Assembly (NCBI GenBank): GCA_016295355.1
Contig: JAEDLK010000049.1
Location: forward strand, 1 to 6,730
Reading direction: 5' to 3'
Length of the DNA stretch: 6,730 nucleotides
Source: Clostridiaceae bacterium
GTDB taxonomy: Bacteria > Bacillota > Clostridia > Oscillospirales > Acutalibacteraceae
Shown here: positions 1-4,317 of the stretch, piece by piece
How the letters are laid out: each line of letters opens with the position of its first letter
Numbering within the stretch: the first letter of the stretch is position 1
Position numbers and translations under genes: made by a program
The notes under the pieces: model-generated
Told to the model about the DNA's origin: nothing
Databases searched by the model: none
Seen by the model: only the letters and a program-made list of their open reading frames with translations

Positions 1-170
1 AGCGCTTGAAAATGTCCAATGGATAAGATCCGTCTCCCGTTAGGCGGGGCGTGGTCTTTACGTCTTGCTCTTTGCCGAAGCGCTTGAAAATGTCCAATGG
101 ATAAGATCCGTCTCCCGTTAGGCGGGGCGTGGTCTTTACGTTTTGCTCTTTGCCGAAGCGCTTAAAAATA
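1..170. repeat. 78-bp tandem repeat, two full copies plus a stub
   Basis: Unit 1 (1-78) and unit 2 (79-156) are identical except for C64 versus T142. A third copy starts at 157 with the same first seven bases (AGCGCTT), matches 12 of 14 bases to 170, and then diverges. The array runs off the left edge, so its true copy number is unknown. Each unit contains an imperfect hairpin (25-58 and 103-136): AAGATC pairs with GGTCTT, CG with CG, and TCCCG with CGGGG around a TTAGG loop. It lies just downstream of the degV stop codon. No usable start codon was found in the one minus-strand frame that stays open through the units, so it is best read as a non-coding intergenic repeat. A related sequence lies at 6610-6687. 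Confidence 0.95.
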
Positions 171-190
171 CGGGGCGGAGGCTAAAAGCG

Positions 191-1084
191 TTAGTTATCG
201 CTGTGTCGATTGGAATTACCATAGTAGAAGAGGGCCACAGTACCTCGGCCGCAATGACTGGAGATGATGTTGCCGATGCGGTAGATTTGCACCTTGCCTT
301 TCATAGCCGGAAAGGCCTGCTCGATGCCGTCTTTGACGGCCTCGGCCAGTTCGGGACAGTCGGACTGCCCGATAAAGCATTTATCGGCGTATTGCTCGCC
401 GTTTAGTGCCAGTTGTTTCATGGTTTGTATCAGGTGGTCAACGGCGGCCTTCTTGCCTCGCACTTTTCCGTATGCAATGATTCGTCCTTCATCATTTAAG
501 CACATCAGCGGGAAAATGCCCAACACACCGGCAGCCATAGCGGCTAAGCCGGATACCCGACCGCTACGACGAAAGAAGCGAATGTCGGTCGAGAAGAACC
601 GATGCTCCACCTTTTGCCGGTTTTGCTCCAAAAACGCAATAATTTCCGCCATGCTTTTGCCGTCATCGTATAAATCGGCCGCCGAATCAACCAGTAAGCC
701 GTATCCGCAACAGGAGCAAAGCGAATCGACCACGGTGATGTGATGCTCGCTTTGGGCATTGATTTCCTCTGCCGCCTGTACGGCGTTATGGTAAGAGGGC
801 GTCATGCCTGTGCCGAAGGCGATGTGTAAGACATCCCCCTTTTTGACAAGCTCTTTGAAGTATTCTTCGTAACGAAAACGGTTGATTTGGGCGGTTTTGG
901 GCAGTTTGCCATCAGCCAACTGTTCATAAAAGTTGGTAAGATTCTGCTCGCTGCGTTCCATGTTGTCCTCATATTCGATGCCGTCGATGGAGTAGGTGTA
1001 AAACAGCACCGATAGTCCTCGGCCGGTCACATAGTTATACGGTAAATCCACCGTTGATTCACAGGATAAAATGAACTGGTTCAT
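191..1084 (-). CDS. DegV family (fatty-acid-binding) protein
   Basis: This 297-residue cytoplasmic protein has the usual length and order of the DegV family. Members such as FakB bind a fatty acid and present it to the kinase FakA. Visible landmarks are CESTVDLP at residues 8-15 (usual DS-T-DLP), T64 in the strand after the first domain, GTGMTPSYHNA at 91-101 in place of the usual S-LSGTY-A, DS at 120-121 in a glycine-rich turn, GRVSG at 175-179, and SSHCGRGT at 275-282 in place of the usual AHTGPG. H277, R176 and T64 align with family ligand-contact positions, so binding is plausible although the motifs are divergent. The start at 1084 was chosen because an AAAGGG-like site lies just upstream and the family N-terminus begins there. 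The frame stays open to 1204 but adds 40 unrelated residues. No fakA kinase gene is nearby. The ligand is not known. Confidence 0.9.
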   Translation of the reverse strand: MNQFILSCESTVDLPYNYVTGRGLSVLFYTYSIDGIEYEDNMERSEQNLTNFYEQLADGKLPKTAQINRFRYEEYFKELVKKGDVLHIAFGTGMTPSYHNAVQAAEEINAQSEHHITVVDSLCSCCGYGLLVDSAADLYDDGKSMAEIIAFLEQNRQKVEHRFFSTDIRFFRRSGRVSGLAAMAAGVLGIFPLMCLNDEGRIIAYGKVRGKKAAVDHLIQTMKQLALNGEQYADKCFIGQSDCPELAEAVKDGIEQAFPAMKGKVQIYRIGNIISSHCGRGTVALFYYGNSNRHSDN

Positions 1085-1109
1085 AAAAGCACCCTTTCTT
1101 TGGCGAATA

Positions 1110-1133
1110 TTCTGTTGCATAGTATAGACAGAA
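1110..1133. repeat. Inverted repeat TTCTGT / ACAGAA
   Basis: TTCTGT (1110-1115) and ACAGAA (1128-1133) form a perfect 6-bp inverted repeat with a 12-base loop that contains the proposed -10 box of the degV promoter. It is the first of four consecutive inverted repeats between 1110 and 1233. It is short enough that chance is possible. Confidence 0.5.
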
Positions 1134-1150
1134 GGCAGTGGTTTAATCAA
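1121..1150 (-). promoter_or_regulatory. Probable sigma-A promoter of the degV-family gene
   Basis: On the minus strand, TTGATT (1150-1145) and TATACT (1126-1121) are separated by 18 bases. Transcription would start near 1114, about 30 bases ahead of the start codon at 1084. The -35 box lies within the 26-bp inverted repeat at 1134-1159, which suggests control by a bound protein. This is inference from consensus only. Confidence 0.6.
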
Positions 1151-1159
1151 CCTACTGCC
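1134..1159. promoter_or_regulatory. 26-bp inverted repeat over the degV -35 box
   Basis: GGCAGT (1134-1139) plus GGTT (1140-1143) pair with AACC (1149-1152) and ACTGCC (1154-1159), with one unpaired T at 1153 and a five-base centre. That is ten base pairs centred on the proposed -35 box of degV. Its position fits an operator, but no regulator is identifiable from the window. Confidence 0.55.
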
Positions 1160-1171
1160 GGGGCTTACGAC

Positions 1172-1196
1172 TCTACCCTTAAACCAAGAGGGTAGA
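1172..1196. repeat. Inverted repeat TCTACCCT / AGGGTAGA
   Basis: TCTACCCT (1172-1179) and AGGGTAGA (1189-1196) are a perfect 8-bp inverted repeat around a 9-base loop. The left arm shares ACTCTACC (1170-1177) with the next inverted repeat (1212-1219). Neither orientation is followed by a T-run, so it does not look like a classical terminator. Confidence 0.65.
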
Positions 1197-1208
1197 ATAG
1201 ACAAATCA

Positions 1209-1233
1209 CCAACTCTACCGTCGGTAGAGTTGG
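1209..1233. repeat. Perfect 11-bp hairpin CCAACTCTACC / GGTAGAGTTGG
   Basis: CCAACTCTACC (1209-1219) and GGTAGAGTTGG (1223-1233) are exact complements separated by only three bases (GTC). This is the strongest palindrome in the divergent region between degV and spoIIID. No T-run follows on either strand, so an operator or structured-RNA role is more likely than termination. It shares ACTCTACC with the inverted repeat at 1172-1196. Confidence 0.75.
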
Positions 1234-1254
1234 CTTAAATAGAGGCTTTGACGA

Positions 1255-1309
1255 CAAGGTGTCCTTGAAAAGACAAGGGAAGAAACCCATCCAAGGATAA
1301 CCTTGTTTT
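1255..1309 (+). other. Mutually exclusive CAAGG/CCTTG pairings upstream of spoIIID
   Basis: CAAGG occurs at 1255-1259, 1274-1278 and 1292-1296, and CCTTG at 1263-1267 and 1301-1305. CAAGG 1255 can pair locally with CCTTG 1263. The latter can instead pair with CAAGG 1274. AAGACAAGG (1270-1278) can form nine pairs, one of them G-U, with CCTTGTTTT (1301-1309). These alternatives resemble an attenuator, but the proposed spoIIID promoter lies downstream or overlapping, so the RNA that would carry them is uncertain. Confidence 0.4.
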
Positions 1310-1320
1310 CACGGCATACA
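1297..1320 (+). promoter_or_regulatory. Candidate sigma-E promoter of spoIIID
   Basis: ATA at 1297-1299 and CATACA at 1315-1320 are 15 bases apart. This resembles the Bacillus subtilis sigma-E pattern of an ATA-containing -35 and a CATACA -10. spoIIID is known to be transcribed by sigma-E in the mother cell. The start would fall near 1328, leaving a leader of about 60 bases. The -10 core matches exactly, but the bases around the -35 ATA match only partly. Confidence 0.55.
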
Positions 1321-1390
1321 CGGTTTGTCGGCATAAAACGGAAAACGCCGTCATATTAGTGTACAGAAAACAAATCGGGGGTTGATCACA

Positions 1391-1645
1391 GTGATTTATT
1401 CCACGAAAAAGAGAGCGTGCGAGTTGGGTGAATACATTGTCAAAACCAAAGCGACTGTGCGAGCTACGGCCGGCAAATTTCACATTTCCAAATCCACGGT
1501 ACATAAGGATGTCACCGAACGGTTAAAAAGTGAGGATCCGGTGCTGTATGAATCGGTGCGTCGGGTGCTTGACCAGAACAAAGAAGAACGGCATATTCGA
1601 GGCGGAATAGCTACAAGAAAAAAGTATTTAGCACAAAGGAAATAA
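1391..1645 (+). CDS. spoIIID: Sporulation transcription factor SpoIIID
   Basis: This small DNA-binding protein activates and represses mother-cell genes during sporulation, linking the sigma-E and sigma-K stages. Translation gives 84 residues, close to the family's usual length. The helix-turn-helix lies at about residues 23-44, with the signature ISKSTVHKD at 32-40 and TERL at 42-45. Further family blocks are GEYIVKTK at 13-20 and the basic HIRGGIAT at 68-75. The GTG at 1391 is chosen because it puts the same number of residues before GEYIV as B. subtilis SpoIIID has before GKYIV. A ribosome binding stretch at 1376-1386 (GGGGG then TGATC) pairs well with the 16S 3' end. A TTG at 1382 lies inside that site and is unlikely to be the start. 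The gene implies a spore-forming host. Confidence 0.96.
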   Translation: MIYSTKKRACELGEYIVKTKATVRATAGKFHISKSTVHKDVTERLKSEDPVLYESVRRVLDQNKEERHIRGGIATRKKYLAQRK

Positions 1646-1649
1646 AAAG

Positions 1650-1678
1650 AAGCGGAAATCCTTTATGGGTTTCCGCTT
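1650..1678. terminator. Bidirectional rho-independent terminator
   Basis: A 12-bp stem pairs AAGCGGAAATCC (1650-1661) with GGGTTTCCGCTT (1667-1678), with one T-G pair and a TTTAT loop. On the minus strand the stem is followed by CTTTTTATTT, a good U-tract for the phosphodiesterase gene. On the plus strand it is followed by TAAT only four bases after the spoIIID stop. It sits between the two convergent genes and probably serves both. Confidence 0.9.
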
Positions 1679-1714
1679 TAATCAATGAATATCTGCCTGC
1701 GTGTTGCGTGACGG

Positions 1715-2191
1715 TTACGGCCGCTTCATCAGCGTTGGGATTGCTTCGCCGTCGGTGATTGTTATGACGGCATAGCCGGGATAGCCGTCTCTGGGTTCGG
1801 AAAGCGAGCCGGGATTCACCAATAGGAGGCCATCCTCATAGGCTGTATAGGCACAGTGGGTGTGTCCGTAAAGGATCACCGTGCAACGGCGACTGGCGGC
1901 TTCTCGTTTTAACCGCTCTAATCCATATTTAACAGAATAGCGATGCCCGTGGGTAAAAAACAGACGAACACCATCCAGAACCGCTTCGCCGGTTGAGGGA
2001 GCGGTGGAAAAGACGTCGCAGTTGCCGGCTACACAGTAAAATTGATGAGACGGATAGTCGCTTCGTACGGCATCCAAATCGTTCAATAAATCGCCAAGAA
2101 AGAAAAGGCAGGTGATTTCTTTATGGCGGTCCAACACGCGCCGAAGCAGATCGGGGCGGCCGTGGGTGTCGGAAACAACCAATACTTGCAT
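1715..2191 (-). CDS. YfcE/YsnB-type metallophosphoesterase
   Basis: This 158-residue protein belongs to the small YfcE/MJ0936/YsnB branch of the calcineurin-like phosphoesterases, soluble enzymes with two metal ions that hydrolyse phosphodiesters. All metal-binding motifs are visible: D8 and H10 in SDTHG, D34 in LGD, N57 in GNCD (56-59), H81 in FTHGH, and H110/H112 in GHTH (109-112), followed by NPGS (126-129). Length and motif spacing are those of a complete enzyme. The start is supported by GGAGG eight bases upstream of the ATG. In many Firmicutes this gene follows rph or rdgB, but here it stands alone, convergent with spoIIID and divergent from the small-gene cluster. The natural substrate cannot be told from sequence. 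Confidence 0.93.
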   Translation of the reverse strand: MQVLVVSDTHGRPDLLRRVLDRHKEITCLFFLGDLLNDLDAVRSDYPSHQFYCVAGNCDVFSTAPSTGEAVLDGVRLFFTHGHRYSVKYGLERLKREAASRRCTVILYGHTHCAYTAYEDGLLLVNPGSLSEPRDGYPGYAVITITDGEAIPTLMKRP

Positions 2192-2222
2192 ACGCTACCT
2201 CCGTGTCCTTGAGATGAAAAAC

Positions 2223-2251
2223 AGTATAGCAGAAAAGGGCGGTGAAATCAA
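2223..2251 (-). promoter_or_regulatory. Sigma-A promoter of the phosphodiesterase gene
   Basis: On the minus strand, TTGATT (2251-2246) and TATACT (2228-2223) are 17 bases apart, with a TG one base ahead of the -10 (extended -10). The start would lie near 2216, about 25 bases before the coding start. The -35 box overlaps the ribosome binding region and first base of the divergent small gene at 2251, so the two directions may interfere. Confidence 0.75.
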
Positions 2252-2457
2252 TGGAGATAAACGATGAACTGAAAAATCTATTGCAAACGGCACGCACGGG
2301 TGGTGCCGATGGGCTGTTGTCCTCCCTTAAGAAAGAGGATGTCCAGAAAATCAAGTCAATCCTTTCTTCGCCGGAGGCGACCAAAAAGATTCTTGATAGT
2401 CCGCAGGCTAAAGAGCTGATGAAAAATCTGATGAAGGATGGCCGAAACCATGGATGA
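2251..2457 (+). CDS. Small helical protein of unknown function (cluster gene 1)
   Basis: This is a 68-residue, charged, soluble protein predicted from composition to be mostly helical. It has no signal peptide or membrane segment. Two similar segments, SPEATKKIL (40-48) and SPQAKELMK (50-58), look like an internal repeat. The sequence resembles small conserved hypothetical proteins that I recall from Clostridia, but I cannot name a family with confidence. ATG 2251 is preferred because an AAGGGCGGTGA stretch sits just upstream. The GTG at 2242 lies inside that stretch. The gene overlaps the next by eight bases, so the two are probably translationally coupled. No sigma-A promoter was recognised, because the divergent phosphodiesterase promoter occupies the upstream region. 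Confidence 0.75.
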   Translation: MEINDELKNLLQTARTGGADGLLSSLKKEDVQKIKSILSSPEATKKILDSPQAKELMKNLMKDGRNHG

Positions 2458-2788
2458 TTTATCGGAAAAAATAAGTCAGTTATTATCCGACCCGGCCGGC
2501 ATGGAACGGGTCAAGGAAATGGCCGGGCAGTTGCTCGGCCAAAATGACCCGAAACCCTCCGAGGATGTGCTGCCCGGCATTGATATGGGAATGGTGATGT
2601 CATTATTACAAAAAATGCGACAGAGCGGCAGCAGCGAACGAGAACGGCTGTTGTTGGCGCTGCGTCCCCATCTTCATACCGAACGACAGCAACGCCTGGA
2701 CACGGCCGTTCGTCTGTTACGGCTGTTGGATTTAGCACCGCTATTAAAGGAGAGCGGATTGTTGGGCCCGGATGGCTTAAAATTGTAG
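2450..2788 (+). CDS. Conserved small protein of unknown function (cluster gene 2)
   Basis: The product is 112 residues with no signal peptide. An acidic helical N-terminus (MDDLSEKISQLL) leads to a Pro/Asp-rich turn at about 33-44, a methionine-rich segment (45-56), and a leucine-rich helical block with the motif LLLALRPHL at 67-75. A hydrophobic LLRLLDLAPLL stretch follows at about 89-99. Proteins with an 'ALRPLL...LD.A..L..L..LPLL' layout occur in Clostridia as conserved hypotheticals; I recall the pattern but cannot assign a function. ATG 2450 is chosen over 2438 because AAGGATGG at 2435-2442 is correctly spaced for 2450, whereas 2438 has no ribosome binding site. The start overlaps the end of cluster gene 1 and the next gene follows after 19 bases, which argues for one operon. 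Confidence 0.8.
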   Translation: MDDLSEKISQLLSDPAGMERVKEMAGQLLGQNDPKPSEDVLPGIDMGMVMSLLQKMRQSGSSERERLLLALRPHLHTERQQRLDTAVRLLRLLDLAPLLKESGLLGPDGLKL

Positions 2789-2807
2789 CGACAGGAGGCT
2801 TGTCGAT

Positions 2808-3113
2808 ATGGATGATTTTGAAGAGCAAAAACGCCAAGCAGAACAGCGTGTGTTGGAAATGAACCGACGGTATCGGCAAAAAGCCGGAATGCCCCCGGTT
2901 CCCGATTTTGTTGAGTTGCCGCATAAACCTCAGACGCTGTCGACCCCGACACCGTCCTCCCGTAAAGGGCCGACCGATTTGTTGCGGATACTCAAATTGG
3001 ATTCGCTAAAAACCGATCCCGACCGTCTGCTTCTGCTTGGGCTTTTTTTACTGTTGAGCGGCGAGGAAACCGATGAATGGCTGTTGTACGCCCTTTTATA
3101 CATCATGCTTTGA
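2808..3113 (+). CDS. Small protein with hydrophobic C-terminus (cluster gene 3)
   Basis: This 101-residue product has three visible parts: a charged N-terminal helix (residues 2-25, likely coiled-coil forming), a Pro/Ser/Thr-rich linker (28-56), and a leucine-rich C-terminal region (63-101). The last part has two hydrophobic stretches, LLLLGLFLLLS (74-84) and WLLYALLYIML (91-101), separated by an acidic GEETDE turn. That could be a helical hairpin at a membrane or a packed helical pair. AGGAGG (2793-2798) nine bases before the ATG makes the start secure. Like cluster gene 2 it begins MDD. I do not recognise a characterised family. The layout suggests the three products act together, but their job is unknown. 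Confidence 0.8.
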   Translation: MDDFEEQKRQAEQRVLEMNRRYRQKAGMPPVPDFVELPHKPQTLSTPTPSSRKGPTDLLRILKLDSLKTDPDRLLLLGLFLLLSGEETDEWLLYALLYIML

Positions 3114-3536
3114 GAACGGTTGCGCACCCCCAAAACACGGTCGCTTTGGCGGCTTGCGTTCAAAGAAACAGACTATGAAAAACGGTTACAAATGGGTTAC
3201 AGTTTTGTGCATATTTCGACATTATGTCAACCACGTAAACCTAAATAGTTTTGAAACTTACACACCGAGATTTGCACAATTTACAGGATTTTTTTTCGAA
3301 AATGGCTTAATACAGGGTTTTTTTTAACCAAAAATGTCAACAACTCGGTGCATAACTTCAAAAAACAAGGTGCATAGAGAAAATGAATATAAATATTATG
3401 TCAATTCAAAATCACGTTTCAGCGGAATCAAAACAGAAAACAAAATGAGGGGTGTTTTTTCCCAAAAGAAACAGCCGGATGGAGCATCATCAAGCCCTGC
3501 TTATACGGCGTTCGTCCATCTGTGTTACGCTCATGG
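3114..3536. other. Non-coding AT-rich intergenic region with repeated short motifs
   Basis: No frame here shows a ribosome binding site together with a protein-like composition. The region is much more AT-rich than its neighbours from about 3180 on. It contains GTGCATA at 3207-3213, 3348-3354 and 3370-3376, and ATGTCAA at 3224-3230, 3334-3340 and 3398-3404; two of the latter are part of an identical ATTATGTCAA (3221-3230 and 3395-3404). A degenerate 29-bp tandem repeat carries ACAGG followed by eight Ts (3283-3296 and 3312-3325). CACCGAG (3263-3269) and CTCGGTG (3344-3350) form a distant inverted repeat. Confidence 0.7.
3123..3158 (+). other. Weak hairpin after cluster gene 3
   Basis: CC-C-CCAAA (3127-3134) can pair with TTTGG-C-GG (3145-3152) apart from one C-C mismatch, and CGC (3123-3125) with GCG (3156-3158). 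It starts about ten bases after the stop codon of cluster gene 3, but no T-run follows, so it could be an RNA-end stabiliser or chance rather than a rho-independent terminator. Confidence 0.3.
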
Positions 3537-3565
3537 TTTACATTTCGGCAGAAATGTGGTATACT
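3537..3565 (+). promoter_or_regulatory. Extended -10 promoter with palindrome, upstream of the lipoprotein gene
   Basis: TTTACA (3537-3542) and TATACT (3560-3565) are exactly 17 bases apart, with TGG directly before the -10 (extended -10). A perfect palindrome, ACATTTC-GGCA-GAAATGT (3540-3557), overlaps the end of the -35 and fills the spacer, which is a classical operator position. Transcription should begin near 3572, giving a leader of about 145 bases before the lipoprotein start codon. Confidence 0.75.
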
Positions 3566-3715
3566 GTCGAAAGAAGTCGATTTCAAACGGAAATCATTCA
3601 ACCGCTCAAGGGATCATTTCGGCAGAGCGTTTTACAGAAATGGCGGAAAAGACACAAGAAATCAATCACGCTTTGTAACCGAATGAGTTTATCCGACATC
3701 GGGAGGATAGGGGAT
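3566..3715 (+). other. Long 5' leader of the lipoprotein gene
   Basis: About 145 bases separate the proposed transcription start from the lipoprotein ATG. The 12-base string CATTTCGGCAGA from the promoter palindrome (3541-3552) recurs exactly at 3615-3626, and GAAATG at 3637-3642 makes a looser inverted repeat with it. No known riboswitch was recognised. A 12-codon frame from ATG 3640 has no ribosome binding site. Confidence 0.45.
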
Positions 3716-4216
3716 ATGACATTGCTGAAACGGTATGGATGGCTGATGGTTTTGATGGTGCTTTTGTCGGCCCTTTTGTTAACCGGATGCCAATCGGACA
3801 AGCCGGCCGGTATTGAAGAAATCAGCACGCAGTTAAACGAAGTGGTGTTAGAGGACAGTGAAACCGTTTCACTGTCTGATGATCAATTACTCAATTATTT
3901 CTCTTTCGGCACGGATGTCTTAAGCGACTACCGTGTGTCACTGCGTGAGTCGGAGTCCGGCTTTCAAATGGTGGCGGTTTTTGCTCCCAAAAATCAGGAC
4001 AACCGAAAAACGGTGTTAGAGGGCATCAACAAGGCTATAGCGGTAACGGCCAGTACCTATAAGGCACTCAACCAGGGAGAATATCAAAAAATTCAAAATC
4101 GTCTTTTATACGAAAAGGACGATTTGCTGATTTTGGTAGTCAGCGATCAGTACGATAAGGCTCGCTCGGTACTGGAGCAGTATAAATGCCGGTCGATGGT
4201 TCCGACCAACTCTTAA
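3716..4216 (+). CDS. DUF4358-type secreted lipoprotein
   Basis: The product is a 166-residue lipoprotein anchored outside the cytoplasmic membrane. Residues 1-24 form a signal peptide: K5/R6, a hydrophobic core at about 9-22, and a lipobox ending LLTGC with C25 as the lipidated cysteine. The mature part, with a 'YF.F....L.DY.V......' segment followed by 'AVFAPK' and near the C-terminus 'LLILVVSD', matches my recollection of DUF4358 proteins, which are common in Clostridia and have no assigned biochemical role. The start is set by GGGAGG (3701-3706) nine bases upstream of the ATG. The same frame is open back to 3452, but that extension would put 88 unlikely residues before the signal peptide. 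The gene appears monocistronic, with its own promoter and terminator. Confidence 0.88.
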   Translation: MTLLKRYGWLMVLMVLLSALLLTGCQSDKPAGIEEISTQLNEVVLEDSETVSLSDDQLLNYFSFGTDVLSDYRVSLRESESGFQMVAVFAPKNQDNRKTVLEGINKAIAVTASTYKALNQGEYQKIQNRLLYEKDDLLILVVSDQYDKARSVLEQYKCRSMVPTNS

Positions 4217-4240
4217 AACACCTAATTTTTTTCATAACAG

Positions 4241-4290
4241 AAATACCGACTGAAGAAAGAGAAAAGATCTTCTTCGGTCGGTATTTTTTT
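4241..4290 (+). terminator. Strong rho-independent terminator after the lipoprotein gene
   Basis: A 17-bp stem pairs 4241-4257 (AAATACCGACTGAAGAA) with 4270-4286, with a single T-G pair and a 12-base A-rich loop, followed by Ts to 4290. It lies 24 bases after the lipoprotein stop. On the minus strand it also lies just downstream of cadA, where the U-tract is weaker (ATTTCTGTT), so it may partly serve both convergent genes. Confidence 0.93.
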
Positions 4291-4317
4291 AAGGTAATAG
4301 TGTAGCAAGGGGGTCTG

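Noticed and set aside
1..156. Coding array: a minus-strand frame is open through the 78-bp units (26 codons each).
   Set aside because: The frame is preceded by an in-frame TAA just before the array, no ATG/GTG/TTG start with a ribosome binding site was found, and the unit contains a hairpin shared with a non-coding site at the right edge.
1..170. CRISPR array
   Set aside because: The 78-bp units are contiguous and almost identical throughout, with no unique spacers.
1085..1204. Longer DegV start at 1204
   Set aside because: The extra 40 residues do not resemble the family N-terminus, cover the promoter and hairpin region, and the ATG at 1084 has a ribosome binding site.
1351..1357. TCATATT as the sigma-E -35 of spoIIID
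   Set aside because: It matches the -35 pattern well, but no CATACA-like -10 lies 13-16 bases downstream, and the start codon would then be very close.
3114..3410. Replication origin, because the stretch is AT-rich with repeats
   Set aside because: No clear cluster of TTATCCACA-type DnaA boxes was seen, and no dnaA, dnaN or rep gene is nearby.
3334..3678. 114-codon plus-strand open frame
   Set aside because: It has no ribosome binding site or recognisable family, runs through the promoter and leader of the lipoprotein gene, and has an unprotein-like composition.
3452..3715. N-terminal extension of the lipoprotein
   Set aside because: It would place 88 residues ahead of a signal peptide with a lipobox, and the GGGAGG site marks the start at 3716.
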